A stretch of 64,000 nucleotides of DNA from contig WHTY01000017.1 in NCBI GenBank assembly GCA_009377475.1, positions 1 to 64,000 on the forward strand, in the 5' to 3' direction. This DNA is from Actinophytocola sp. (GTDB lineage: Bacteria > Actinomycetota > Actinomycetes > Mycobacteriales > Pseudonocardiaceae). Positions 18,301-27,084 of the stretch are shown in pieces (within the stretch, counting starts at the first letter, position 1; every line of letters begins with the position of its first letter). The translations under genes were made by a program, and so were the position numbers. The notes beneath the pieces were generated by a model, which was given only the letters and a program-made list of their open reading frames with translations, made no database searches and was not told where the DNA came from.

Positions 18301-19449
18301 ATGCGGGTACTCCGCTGCGGCGATGTCGGGCCTGACGTCGCCGAGATTCGGTCCTTGCTGGTCAGCTTGGGCCTGCTGACCATGCCGAACGGCTCGGAAA
18401 GCGGCCACGGTGTCGTTTTCGACGCCGAGATCGAACACGCCGTGCGCGCTTTTCAGCAGCGAAGAGGCCTGATCACCGACGGCATCGTCGGACCGGCGAC
18501 GTACCGCTCGCTCCGTGGCGCCAGCTACCACCTCGGCAGCAGACCGCTCGCGTACCTGATGTCGTCGCAGGTGCATGGCGACGACGTCTTCACGCTGCAA
18601 GAACGACTGACCGAACTCGGCTACGACGGCGGCAGGCCAGACGGCATCTTCGGCCCGCGCACCGAGCAGGCGCTGCGCAGCTTCCAGCGCGACTACGGCC
18701 TGCTGATCGACGGCATGTGCGGCGCGGCGACGGTCCGCGCGCTCAAGCAGCTCTCGCCGCGCGCACGTGGCGGCAGGCCGGTGTTCCTGCGGGAACAGGA
18801 GCAGGTCCGGCAGGCAGGGCCGAGGCTTCGCGGCAAGCGGATCGTTATCGACCCTGGTCACGGCGGTGACGACGCCGGAGTTTCCGTCGCGGGCGTGCGC
18901 GAGGCGGACATCTCATGGGACCTCGCCCGCAGGCTCGAAGGCCGGATGAAGGCCACCGGCATGGAGGCGTTCATCTCGCGCGGCCCGCAGCGCGGCCCGA
19001 CGGAGGCCGAGCGCGCGGCGTTCGCGAACGAGGCGGGCGCCGACCTGTTCCTCTCCCTGCACTGCGACGGGAACCGGTCACCGGCGGCCAACGGCGTCGC
19101 GCTGTTCCACTTCGGCACCGGCAACGGCACGACGTCCACCCTCGGTGAGCTGTTGGCCAGCTACATCCAGCGGGAGCTTGTCGCGCGCACCGGGCTGCGC
19201 GACTGCCGCGTGCACCCGAAGACGTGGGAGATCCTGCGGCTGACCAAGTGTCCCGCGGTGCGCGCGGAGATCGGCTACCTTACCAACGACGGCGACCGGG
19301 CGAAGCTGTCCGACCCGGCGTTCCGGGACATCGTGGCCGAGGGCATCCTCATTGCGATCAAGCGGCTGTACCTGCTCGGCGAGGACGACCAGCCGACCGG
19401 CACGTTCACGTTCGCCGACGTCCTCCGCCACGAGCTCGCCAAACACTAA
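18301..19449 (+). CDS. cwlM: N-acetylmuramoyl-L-alanine amidase family protein CwlM
   Basis: 382 residues: two N-terminal peptidoglycan-binding type 1 domains (about 3-65, AVRAFQQRRGLITDGIVGPAT, and 75-150, ALRSFQRDYGLLIDGMCGAAT) followed by an Amidase_3 domain (about 177-365). The zinc ligands of the family are present: His in DPGHGG, Glu in READISWDLA, His in SLHCDGN, and the catalytic Glu in RAEIGYLTN. No signal peptide is seen, as for M. tuberculosis CwlM (Rv3915), a PknB substrate that stays in the cytoplasm and stimulates MurA; a regulatory rather than lytic role is therefore likely. The start ATG 18301 follows GCGAGGAG; earlier in-frame starts would run through the leader hairpins. Confidence 0.92.
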   Translation: MRVLRCGDVGPDVAEIRSLLVSLGLLTMPNGSESGHGVVFDAEIEHAVRAFQQRRGLITDGIVGPATYRSLRGASYHLGSRPLAYLMSSQVHGDDVFTLQERLTELGYDGGRPDGIFGPRTEQALRSFQRDYGLLIDGMCGAATVRALKQLSPRARGGRPVFLREQEQVRQAGPRLRGKRIVIDPGHGGDDAGVSVAGVREADISWDLARRLEGRMKATGMEAFISRGPQRGPTEAERAAFANEAGADLFLSLHCDGNRSPAANGVALFHFGTGNGTTSTLGELLASYIQRELVARTGLRDCRVHPKTWEILRLTKCPAVRAEIGYLTNDGDRAKLSDPAFRDIVAEGILIAIKRLYLLGEDDQPTGTFTFADVLRHELAKH

Positions 19450-19451
19450 CC

Positions 19452-19574
19452 GCGAGTCGCACCTTATTTCGCGCGAGTCGCACCTTATTCGGCGCGAGTT
19501 CACCTTCCGGGGCCGCGCGTTGCCGTGCCCAAGGTGGCCTTGGGCACATATGCGGTACCGAAGGCCACCTTGGG
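19452..19574. repeat. Tandem and inverted repeats between cwlM and the GNAT gene
   Basis: Two nearly identical copies of GCGCGAGTCGCACCTTATT and a third diverged copy start right after the cwlM stop. They are followed by the perfect palindrome GTGCCCAAGG-TGG-CCTTGGGCAC (19525-19547) and a separate inverted copy AAGGCCACCTTGGG (19561-19574). The region lies between convergent genes and probably serves as a bidirectional terminator. The repeat family looks like an interspersed intergenic element. Confidence 0.65.
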
Positions 19575-19610
19575 CTCGCCACACCTGCCGGATCCGCCGC
19601 GACTCCCGCG

Positions 19611-20255
19611 TCAGCGGCTGCGCGTGAGCTGCGGCCCGCCAGTCGACACCGTGACCTGGCCGAGCAGGTCCTCCAGCGCGGCCTCGACGTCTTCCCGCCA
19701 CGACATGCCGGAGCGCAGCTCGAGCCGCAGCAACGGCCAGCGGTGGTGCGGGCGCACGGTCTTGAACCCGACGCTGGCCAGGAACGACGACGGCACCACA
19801 CAGTCGTGGCTGTCGGGCTCGGCGGCGGCAGGATCGGCGTCACCGAACGACTCGATGGCCTTCACGCCGCGCCGGGTCAGGTCACGCACGGCAGCCTGCA
19901 CCAGCAGCCTGCCGAGCCCACCGCCACGGAACTCCGGGAGCACGTTGAACGCTGTGAGCTGGGCGGCGTCCGGGCTGGGCGGCGACGTCGGGAAGGCGGC
20001 GGCACGGGGCACGGCGCCCGGCGGGGCGTACAGGACGAACCCGACAGGAAGGTTGCCGCTGTAGCCGACCCGGCCGCACGAGCCCCACTCCAGCAGCAGG
20101 CTGGACACCCAGGCTTCCTTCTCCAGTTCGGTCTCGCCGAACTCCTCCGCGGTGCCCTTGAGGTGGGGTGCCATCTCCCAGTAGACGCACCGGCGGCAGT
20201 GGCGTGGCAGGTCCTCGAGATTGTCGAGCGTGATGCCGACGACATGACGCGACAC
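19611..20255 (-). CDS. GNAT family N-acetyltransferase
   Basis: A 214-residue acyltransferase of the GNAT fold. The acetyl-CoA loop is visible in LTAFNVLPEFRGGGLGRLLVQAAVRDLTRRG (R/Q-x-x-G-x-G/A as RGGGLG). The N-terminal part has a Cys-containing DLPRHCRRCVYWE stretch that recurs in this actinobacterial subfamily. By position it matches Rv3916c, a conserved protein beside parB whose substrate is unknown. The start is GTG 20255 with GGAGG 6 bases upstream; a longer reading to 20519 lacks a ribosome site. It converges on cwlM. Confidence 0.85.
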   Translation of the reverse strand: MSRHVVGITLDNLEDLPRHCRRCVYWEMAPHLKGTAEEFGETELEKEAWVSSLLLEWGSCGRVGYSGNLPVGFVLYAPPGAVPRAAAFPTSPPSPDAAQLTAFNVLPEFRGGGLGRLLVQAAVRDLTRRGVKAIESFGDADPAAAEPDSHDCVVPSSFLASVGFKTVRPHHRWPLLRLELRSGMSWREDVEAALEDLLGQVTVSTGGPQLTRSR

Positions 20256-20541
20256 AAGACCTCCACGAGTCCGGCAACCTCTTAGGCAGGTGGGCAGGCG
20301 ACAGTGCGCCATCGGAGTCTGCCCAGTGGGGGCACCGGAACCATGTGCGGCGCCGCGAACCACGAGCAGGAAACCCCGCCGGTCCCAGGATAAGCCGCCG
20401 AAACGCGCCACGGCTAGCCATTCGCCACTACTGGGTGCGGTCGCTCGTCCGGGTGTGATGCGATGCGGCGGCATCACCGCTGGTGGGGCGGTGCTGGTTA
20501 CACTCGATGGACTGACCACCGCGACTTAGGTGACGAGCCCC

Positions 20542-21900
20542 ATGACTGACTCGAGTTACCAGCCCGGTCCGATCGATGACCGGAGTGGCGACACCGCGCC
20601 CGCTGCGGGGCAGACGCCGCGCAAGCTCGACCCGCATCTCGACCGCTACGCCGCGCGTACCGAGGGCATGACGGCGTCCGAGATCAGGGCGTTGTTCGCG
20701 GTGGCGAGCAGGCCGGAAGTCGTGTCACTCGCCGGTGGGATGCCGAACCTGGCCGCGTTGCCGCTGGAGTCGCTTGCCTCGCAGTTGTCCGACACCATCG
20801 CCGAGGACGGCCAGGTCGCGTTGCAGTACGGCTCCGCGCACGGCGTGCCGAAACTGCGGGAGCAGATCTGCGAGATCATGGCGCTGGAGAACATCCAGGC
20901 GCACCCGGACGACGTCGTCATCACCGTCGGCTCGCAGATGGGCCTGGACATGGTGACGCGGCTGTTCTGCGACCCCGGCGACGTCGTGATCGCCGAGGGC
21001 CCGTCGTACGTCGGCGCGCTCGGGTCGTTCACCGCGTACCAGGCCGAGGTCGTGCACGTCGAGATGGACGACGACGGCCTCGTGCCGTCGCGGCTGGAAG
21101 AGGCGCTGACCCAGACCGCCAAACAGGGCAAACGCGTCAAGTTTCTCTACACGATCCCGAACTTCCACAACCCGGCTGGCGTCACGCTCGCGGTGTCCCG
21201 CCGCGAGCAGGTGCTGGAGATCTGCCGCAGGCACAGCGTGCTGATCATCGAGGACAATCCGTACGGCCTGCTCGGCTTCGACGGCCAGGTCTACCCCGCG
21301 TTGCGCGCGACCGACCCGGACAACGTCGTGTACCTCGGTTCGTTCTCCAAGACGTTCGCCTCCGGCATCCGGGTTGGCTGGGTGCTGGCACCGCACGCGG
21401 TGCGGGAGAAGCTGGTGCTGGCGGCGGAGTCCGCGACGCTGTGCCCGCCGACGCTGAACCAGCTACTCGTGTCGCGCTACCTGACGACCCACGACTGGAT
21501 GGGCCAAATCAAGAAATTCCGCGAGATCTACCGGGAGCGGCGCGACGCGATCCTTTCCGCGTTGGAGCAGCACATGCCGCCCGGTTGTAGTTGGACTCAC
21601 CCGGACGGCGGGTTCTACGTCTGGCTGACGGTGCCCGAAGGAGTGGACACCAAGGCGATGCTGCCCCGCGCGGTGACCGCACGTGTCGCGTACGCCTCCG
21701 GCACCGGTTTCTACGCTGACGGCTTCGGCAGTAGGCAGATGCGACTGTCCTATTGCTACCCGACGCCCGAGCGCCTGAAGGAAGGTGTGCGTAGGCTGGC
21801 CGGTGTGCTTGAGTCCGAATTGGAGCTGGTGCGCACCTTCGGCACCGTCCACACTCGACTGACCTCGGGGCCGGAGTCACCGTCGCCGGACACCGCCTGA
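20542..21900 (+). CDS. PLP-dependent aminotransferase (class I/II, LysN/MocR-like fold)
   Basis: A 452-residue fold-type I aminotransferase. The PLP lysine is K270 in SFSKTFASGIRVGW; other landmarks are QYGSAHGVPKLREQI (substrate loop), TVGSQMGLD (phosphate cup), NFHNPAGVT and EDNPYGLLGF (Asp/Tyr contacts with the cofactor). The sequence resembles 2-aminoadipate and aromatic aminotransferases of the LysN type; the true substrate is not apparent. A TACACT hexamer at about 20499 could be the -10 element. GTG 20530 is an alternative start in frame. The D-Ala-D-Ala ligase-like gene follows 47 bases downstream, so the two are probably cotranscribed. Confidence 0.88.
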   Translation: MTDSSYQPGPIDDRSGDTAPAAGQTPRKLDPHLDRYAARTEGMTASEIRALFAVASRPEVVSLAGGMPNLAALPLESLASQLSDTIAEDGQVALQYGSAHGVPKLREQICEIMALENIQAHPDDVVITVGSQMGLDMVTRLFCDPGDVVIAEGPSYVGALGSFTAYQAEVVHVEMDDDGLVPSRLEEALTQTAKQGKRVKFLYTIPNFHNPAGVTLAVSRREQVLEICRRHSVLIIEDNPYGLLGFDGQVYPALRATDPDNVVYLGSFSKTFASGIRVGWVLAPHAVREKLVLAAESATLCPPTLNQLLVSRYLTTHDWMGQIKKFREIYRERRDAILSALEQHMPPGCSWTHPDGGFYVWLTVPEGVDTKAMLPRAVTARVAYASGTGFYADGFGSRQMRLSYCYPTPERLKEGVRRLAGVLESELELVRTFGTVHTRLTSGPESPSPDTA

Positions 21901-21947
21901 CGGCACTGGCGCGCACGAAATCGTTGACACACAAGGAGTTGTCCAGG

Positions 21948-22895
21948 GTGGCAGATCGAACCGTTGCCGTGCTCGCTGGCGGGCTTTCCCACGAACGCGA
22001 CGTCTCGCTGCGCTCCGGGCGTCGGCTGTCCGCGGTGCTGCGCGACGAGGGGTTCCACGTGGAGGAGTGGGACACCGACGCCGACCTGATCACCCGGTTG
22101 CGCACCGAACGTCCTGCGGCGGCGGTCGTCGCGCTGCACGGCGGTGAGGGCGAGAACGGGTCGGTGCAATCGATCCTGGAGATGTTGGACATTCCGTTCG
22201 TCGGCACGTCCGCGCACGCCTGCCGCCGCGCGTGGGACAAGCCGATCGCGAAGGCCGAGCTGCTGGAAGCGGGGCACGCGACACCGGAGTGGGTGGTGCT
22301 GCCGCACAGCACGTTCCGCGAGCTTGGCGCGCAGGCGGTGCTCGACGCGATGGTGTCCCGCATCGGCCTGCCGCTGATCCTCAAACCGGACCAGGGCGGG
22401 TCGGCGTTGGGCGCGCAGGTCGTCACCGAAGCCGCCGAGCTGCCGACGGCGATGGTCGGCTGCTTCGCGTACGGCGAGACGGTGCTGGCCGAGCAGTACA
22501 TATCGGGCACCGAGGTCGCGGTGACGGTGATCGAGTTGAACGGCGAGCCGACCGCACTGCCCGCCGTGGAGATCGTCCCGGAAAGCGGCATCTACGACTA
22601 CACCGCGCGCTACACGGCGGGACTGACCGACTTCTTCACGCCCGCGCGGCTGTCCGACGAGGCCGCGCGTGCGGTGACCGAACTGGCCGTGGCCGCGCAC
22701 CGGTTGCTCGGGCTGCGGGACATCTCCCGCACCGACGCGGTCGTGGCCGAGGACGGCACCGTCCAGTTCCTTGAGGTGAACATCTCGCCGGGTCTCACCG
22801 AGACGTCGACGCTGCCGATGGCGATCGAGGCATCCGGCAAGTCGATCGGCACGATCTACTCCGATTTGATCGATCAGGCCATCAGCCGGGGCTGA
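21948..22895 (+). CDS. D-alanine-D-alanine ligase family ATP-grasp protein
   Basis: A 315-residue ATP-grasp enzyme. The N-terminal domain has VAVLAGGLSHERDVSLRSG and ALHGGEGENGSVQSILEMLDIPFVG (the D-Ala binding GExG type loop). The ATP-grasp part has LILKPDQGGSALG and EQYISGTEVAVTVIE, and the metal-binding end FLEVNISPGLTETSTLPM shows the N-x-x-P-G motif of Ddl. It is shorter than the main Ddl (about 350-370), so it may ligate other substrates; a second dedicated Ddl would be expected elsewhere. GTG 21948 has AAGGAG 10 bases upstream. It pairs with the preceding aminotransferase. Confidence 0.85.
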   Translation: MADRTVAVLAGGLSHERDVSLRSGRRLSAVLRDEGFHVEEWDTDADLITRLRTERPAAAVVALHGGEGENGSVQSILEMLDIPFVGTSAHACRRAWDKPIAKAELLEAGHATPEWVVLPHSTFRELGAQAVLDAMVSRIGLPLILKPDQGGSALGAQVVTEAAELPTAMVGCFAYGETVLAEQYISGTEVAVTVIELNGEPTALPAVEIVPESGIYDYTARYTAGLTDFFTPARLSDEAARAVTELAVAAHRLLGLRDISRTDAVVAEDGTVQFLEVNISPGLTETSTLPMAIEASGKSIGTIYSDLIDQAISRG

Positions 22896-23286
22896 CCCAC
22901 GGCCGCGCGCTGGGAGCCTTCGGCACGCAGCCAACGAATCCAGCCCCGCCGCGACCAAGCGCCATCCAACGCGGCAATCACCTCGGCGCGCGACGACAAA
23001 AGCCCGCCAAGTGGAATCATCACCGTGACGAAATGACGTCGATGGAAGACACTCGCACTTTTCGGTGTCCGATTTAGCCTATTTTGCCGTAATAGTGAGG
23101 CAGTCGGTCACCGCGCAGGTGTCGCTGAGACTGCCAGGCAGACTTAGACGAATCGCGGGTACTCGCGGCGGTCCGTTCGGGCTACGGTCCGACAATTCGA
23201 CGAAAAGGGCCGAGCGAAGGAGTGGCGTACTCCGACTCGCTCGGCCCTCTCGCCGTCGATTGACGTGGCGTTGGCTACGGATGCGG
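22896..23286. other. Intergenic region between convergent ligase and parB genes
   Basis: No gene seen. The right part contains the parB terminator (23206-23248). The left part has no obvious hairpin or repeat that I can support. Confidence 0.5.
23206..23248 (-). terminator. Terminator of the parA-parB transcript
   Basis: AGGGCCGAGCGA (23206-23217) pairs with TCGCTCGGCCCT (23237-23248); the loop arms AGT/ACT extend the stem. Read on the minus strand the stem is followed by TTTTCG, so it ends the leftward parB message. Confidence 0.75.
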
Positions 23287-24264
23287 CTAAGCGGATTTGT
23301 TCGGGTCCATCATCGCCACGATGCGCTCCAAGTCGTCGACCGAGCCAAATTCGACGACGATGCGGCCTTTCCGCTTGCCGAGGTCAACCTTAACCTTGGT
23401 GTCGAAGGCGTCCGACAACCGCTCGGCGACCTGCTGCAAACCGGGTGCCTGCATCGGCTTGCGGGGTTGCTGCTTCGGCTTGGCGGGCTCTTCCCGCTTG
23501 GCGAGGGTGACCGCTTCCTCGGTCGCACGGACGGACAGCCCCTCAGACACGATGCGGCCAGCGAGATCTTCCTGGCTTTCCGGGTCTTCGAGGGACAGGA
23601 GCGCCCGGGCGTGGCCCGCCGAGAGCACACCGGCGGCAACCCGACGCTGCACGGGGAAGGGGAGTCGGAGCAGGCGGATGGTGTTGGTGATGACCGGGCG
23701 GCTGCGGCCGATGCGGGTGGCGAGTTCTTCGTGGGTCACGCCGAACTCTTCGAGCAACTGCTGGTACGCCGAAGCCTCTTCGAGCGGGTTGAGTTGCACC
23801 CGGTGGATGTTCTCCAGCAAGGCGTCGCGCAGCATCGCGTCATCGGTGGTCTGCCGCACGATCGCGGGAATCTTGTCCAGACCAGCGCGCTCGGCGGCAC
23901 GTAGCCGCCGCTCGCCCATGACGAGTTCGTAGTTCTCGCCTTCGAGCTGCCGCACCACGATCGGCTGCATGAGGCCGAACTCGCGAATGGAGTGCTGGAG
24001 CTCGGACAGCGCTTCCTCGTCGAAGACCTGCCGGGGCTGCTTCGGGTTCGGCGTGACCGAAGCGACGGGCACCTCTTGGTAGACGGCGCCGGAAACCTCA
24101 CCACTGGGCGCGCCAACGGCGCCATTCGCAGCGAACCAGTCGGCTTTGTTGACGACTTTGACGTTGGTCTTGGGCGTGGCGTCGCCCTCGGTGTCGTCCG
24201 TCGCCGGGCCGGTGGGGATCAGAGCTGCGAGCCCCTTACCGAGCCCGCCCCTTCGCTCGACCAT
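23287..24264 (-). CDS. parB: Chromosome partitioning protein ParB
   Basis: 325-residue CTP-dependent DNA clamp that loads at parS sites and directs origin segregation. The N-terminal nucleotide-binding domain has the [21 protein letters not shown] box, preceded by [17 protein letters not shown]. The central helix-turn-helix is [25 protein letters not shown], and the C-terminal dimerisation domain is the last ~50 residues after a Lys/Pro-rich linker. The extreme N-terminus ([15 protein letters not shown]) is the conserved stretch that contacts ParA. It follows parA by 67 bases, and its binding sites are found within 3 kb. Confidence 0.97.
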   Translation of the reverse strand: MVERRGGLGKGLAALIPTGPATDDTEGDATPKTNVKVVNKADWFAANGAVGAPSGEVSGAVYQEVPVASVTPNPKQPRQVFDEEALSELQHSIREFGLMQPIVVRQLEGENYELVMGERRLRAAERAGLDKIPAIVRQTTDDAMLRDALLENIHRVQLNPLEEASAYQQLLEEFGVTHEELATRIGRSRPVITNTIRLLRLPFPVQRRVAAGVLSAGHARALLSLEDPESQEDLAGRIVSEGLSVRATEEAVTLAKREEPAKPKQQPRKPMQAPGLQQVAERLSDAFDTKVKVDLGKRKGRIVVEFGSVDDLERIVAMMDPNKSA

Positions 24265-24331
24265 GCCTACTCCTGCTCCGCTATGCCAGCGCTGGTGCTG
24301 GCGTGAACGAGTATGCCCAGATAAGTATCAA

Positions 24332-25249
24332 TCAAGACGCTTCCCGATGCTGGACGCCACGCTCAGCGACTTCCTTCGCCGCGTCGACGTAGCTCATGGA
24401 TCCCCGCGAGCCAGGGTCGTAGGCGAGCACAGTCTGTCCATACCCCGGTGCCTCGGAGACCTTCACGCTGCGGGGAATGATCGTACGGAGCACAACGTCG
24501 CCGAAATGGTTGCGGACCTCGTCCGCGACCTGGTCGGCGAGCTTCGTCCTGCCGTCGTACATCGTGAGCAGGATCGTGGACACCGACAGGTCGCGGTTGA
24601 GGTGCGCCTGCACCAGCTCGATGTTGCTGAGGAGCTGGCCGAGACCTTCCAATGCGTAGTACTCACACTGGATCGGAATCAGCACCTCGTGCGCGGCGAC
24701 GAGCGCGTTCACCGTGAGCAGGCCGAGCGACGGTGGGCAGTCGATGAAGACGTAGTCGATGTCCATCGCGTCGAGCGACTGACTCGTGAGCGCTTCTTTC
24801 AGACGCGACTCGCGGGACGTCATCTCAACCAGCTCGATTTCGGACCCAGCGAGGTCGATCGTGGCCGGGACGCAGAAGAGATTGTCCGACTGGTCGCTGA
24901 CCGCCGTCGCATCGAGCACCGAGACGTCACCGATGAGGACTTCGTAGATCGACGGCGTACCGGAGCGGTGCTCCACGCCGAGCGCGGTACTGGCGTTGCC
25001 CTGGGGGTCGAGGTCGATGACGAGCACCCGGAGTCCATGGAGGGCGAGCGCTGCGGCCAGGTTCACCGTGCTGGTGGTCTTGCCGACGCCGCCCTTCTGG
25101 TTGGCGACCGTGATGACACGTCGTTTGGTGGGACGGGGGAGCGCGTTGCCTTCAGGGTGGAGCACCCGGGCGGCTCGGACGGCTTCCTCCGCGATCGGAG
25201 TCCAACCCGGCGCATTGCCATGCTCGCCGGGAACAGCTGGTGGGTTCAC
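24332..25249 (-). CDS. parA: Chromosome partitioning ATPase ParA
   Basis: Walker-type ATPase that drives origin segregation with ParB. The deviant Walker A motif is KGGVGKTT in RRVITVANQKGGVGKTTST, followed by the Walker A' DLDPQGNAS and Walker B VFIDCPPSLGLLT. RSVKVSEAPGYGQTV is the conserved C-terminal block. The start is uncertain: GTG 25249 gives 305 residues, but the frame stays open upstream and runs through the parS site at 25308, where it would read VPRET. In M. tuberculosis ParA the comparable N-terminal extension also reads VSRET over a parS-like sequence, so a start near 25353 is possible. Confidence 0.93.
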   Translation of the reverse strand: MNPPAVPGEHGNAPGWTPIAEEAVRAARVLHPEGNALPRPTKRRVITVANQKGGVGKTTSTVNLAAALALHGLRVLVIDLDPQGNASTALGVEHRSGTPSIYEVLIGDVSVLDATAVSDQSDNLFCVPATIDLAGSEIELVEMTSRESRLKEALTSQSLDAMDIDYVFIDCPPSLGLLTVNALVAAHEVLIPIQCEYYALEGLGQLLSNIELVQAHLNRDLSVSTILLTMYDGRTKLADQVADEVRNHFGDVVLRTIIPRSVKVSEAPGYGQTVLAYDPGSRGSMSYVDAAKEVAERGVQHREAS

Positions 25250-25616
25250 TGCTGCGGACACCTCCCACCGGCGTTCGTTGCTGTACTCGCGTGCCTGAGC
25301 GTGCACCGTTTCACGTGGAACATCCCTGTCTTGTCGTGGTGTAGCAACATTCAAGCTCCTCGACCGTACGACTTCGTCTGACCTGTCACCGGGTCGCGCG
25401 GCGTACCCACGCGCCGCTGGCGCTGGCGACAGCCCGTCGCCTGTGCGATCGGTCCGCGGCCATCCGACGGTGCACACCCCGTCCGAGCGCGGCGGTCCCA
25501 TCCTCCCATGATCGGGGTGGCAAGTAGAACACTCCGTAGGCGGGTTGGCTGCGAAACACACAACTCGCGCGCTCTCCGCCCCGTTTTTGCGAAAATTGCC
25601 CCTGCGACTGGTCCAC
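25250..25616. other. parA upstream region
   Basis: Contains the parS site at 25308-25321 and presumably the parA promoter, or the N-terminal extension of ParA if translation starts upstream. Beyond that I see no supported feature down to the rsmG stop. Confidence 0.45.
25308..25321. promoter_or_regulatory. parS site 1 (GTTTCACGTGGAAC)
   Basis: Thirteen of the 14 core bases match the near-universal parS palindrome GTTTCACGTGAAAC, with one change in the right arm. It overlaps the region immediately upstream of the parA start. Confidence 0.85.
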
Positions 25617-26267
25617 TCATGCACCCTTTCGAATCCGCACGACGGTCGTCGGCCGTTCCAGCACGCCCTCGCCGCACCGCAGCACGACGGGATCAAAGCC
25701 GTTCGCCGACCGGATCTGCTGACCATCCCGCTCGATCTCTGCTGCGGCGCTGTCACCCTTGAGCGCAAGTAGTTCGCCGTCGCGCCGCACCAACGGCAGG
25801 CACCATCGCGCGAGCTTCCCAAGCGGTGCCACCGCGCGGGCCGTCACGACGTCCGCCGTGCCGATCGCTTTGCGCGTCGGCTTCTCCTCGGCCCGCCCTC
25901 GCACCACGGTCACGTTCGGGAGGTCCAGCCGCTCGACAACGTCGTACAGCCAGCCGATCCGTCGCGCCATGGGTTCCAGCAATACGACGTCGACGTCCGG
26001 GCGTGCGATCGCCAACGGCATTCCCGGGAAGCCGCCGCCAGACCCCACGTCGATCACGCGGGCACCATCGGCAACGCGTTCGGCTAGCACGGCAGAGTTG
26101 AGGAGGTGCCGATCCCAGAGGCGGTCGACCTCCCTCGGCCCGATCACGCCACGGACGACGCCGTGCTCGATGAGGAAGTCCGCGAACTTTTCGGCGCGAT
26201 CGACATGGTCGCCGAATACTCGACGCGCTATGTCGGGTGTCGGAGCCGAATGTTCAACCGCGCTCAC
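25617..26267 (-). CDS. rsmG: 16S rRNA (guanine-N7) methyltransferase RsmG (GidB)
   Basis: Methylates N7 of the 530-loop guanine (G527 in E. coli numbering) of 16S rRNA. The 216-residue protein shows the family blocks IGPREVDRLWDRHLLNSAVL, the SAM loop VIDVGSGGGFPGMPLAIARP, VTARAVAPLGKLARWCLPL and LLALKG. Loss of RsmG is known to give low-level streptomycin resistance in several bacteria. It stands in the usual order between jag and parA, but a gene-free 0.8 kb parS region separates it from jag, so it has its own promoter. GTG start. Confidence 0.96.
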   Translation of the reverse strand: MSAVEHSAPTPDIARRVFGDHVDRAEKFADFLIEHGVVRGVIGPREVDRLWDRHLLNSAVLAERVADGARVIDVGSGGGFPGMPLAIARPDVDVVLLEPMARRIGWLYDVVERLDLPNVTVVRGRAEEKPTRKAIGTADVVTARAVAPLGKLARWCLPLVRRDGELLALKGDSAAAEIERDGQQIRSANGFDPVVLRCGEGVLERPTTVVRIRKGA

Positions 26268-26349
26268 TCGTCACGTCCTGCCGGTCGATGGTGGGAGGGA
26301 TCGTGACCGATTCTCTCGCACGCGCTCGGCACCGATCGGGCCGCACGGC

Positions 26350-26363
26350 GTTTCACGTGAAAC
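26350..26363. promoter_or_regulatory. parS site 2 (GTTTCACGTGAAAC)
   Basis: A perfect 14-base parS core, 83 bases upstream of the rsmG start. The flanking C and G extend the palindrome to 16 bases. Confidence 0.93.
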
Positions 26364-26599
26364 GGGTCAAGTCGCGACGGTGACGGCAACGCCGGGCCTG
26401 ACGCCTCCGGTGCCAACGGCAGCCACAGTGTGCACCCCGATCGCTCGCTTACCAACTCGGGATCTCAAGGCGGCGGCGCGCAGACAGTGACGCGTACCGT
26501 CCAGCCTGCCACACGTGAGCCTCTACGAGCGGCCGCCACCGAGATTCCGTTTCCTGATCCAGATGCCGATTGTGGCTACGCGGATGCGACCCCGTTGCC

Positions 26600-26613
26600 G
26601 TTTCACGTGAAAC
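26600..26613. promoter_or_regulatory. parS site 3 (GTTTCACGTGAAAC)
   Basis: A perfect 14-base parS core within the gene-free region, 250 bases from site 2. Confidence 0.93.
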
Positions 26614-26720
26614 CCGAGCGTCGACCACGGAGCGGGTGCGCTTCCCAGATTGGCCGGCCGCGCCAGTGGCACATCGGGTCGCGCCAGGCACTACGACGCG
26701 GCGGTTAGTCGACAGCCGTG

Positions 26721-26734
26721 GTTTCACATGAAAC
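26721..26734. promoter_or_regulatory. parS-like site 4 (GTTTCACATGAAAC)
   Basis: One central base differs from the parS consensus (CACATG for CACGTG). The centre is the most conserved part of parS, so this copy may be weak or inactive. Confidence 0.6.
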
Positions 26735-26803
26735 TGGCCAAACGGCGCCGACCTACGACATCGCCCGCGACCGACTCGGCGTCGCTATGTCGATCCATCG
26801 CGA

Positions 26804-26817
26804 GTTTCACGTGAAAC
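26804..26817. promoter_or_regulatory. parS site 5 (GTTTCACGTGAAAC)
   Basis: A perfect 14-base parS core; flanking A and T make a 16-base palindrome. Confidence 0.93.
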
Positions 26818-27039
26818 TCACCGAGGAAACAAACCCGCGACTGATCCTGCCGCTAACCCGCCGATCGGCGTCCGCTCCGACGGAACCAGGAGACCGATCG
26901 GCGCCGCCCGACGAACCGTCCCGTGCGTACCGTCAAACCCAGACGCGCCGCGCCGACCATACCGCCGCACCCACAGCTAGATCACACCAACCGGCCGAGC
27001 CCAAGCCCACCGAACCACCCCGCGCCGAACACAACAAAA

Positions 27040-27065
27040 CGGGGCGGCCCATCAGGGCCGCCCCG
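27040..27065 (-). terminator. Terminator of the rpmH-rnpA-yidD-yidC-jag operon
   Basis: CGGGGCGGCCC (27040-27050) pairs perfectly with GGGCCGCCCCG (27055-27065) around a 4-base loop. On the minus strand it is followed by TTTTGTTGTG, a classic rho-independent terminator just after the jag stop. Confidence 0.9.
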
Positions 27066-27084
27066 CTCGATCTCGCTTCGTCGA

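Larger units (their letters stand above)
26268..27039. other. Gene-free centromere-like region with clustered parS sites
   Basis: No reading frame here has convincing coding character on either strand. The stretch carries four parS-type palindromes at 26350, 26600, 26721 and 26804. It probably acts as the ParB loading centre, and also supplies the rsmG promoter at its left edge. Confidence 0.75.
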
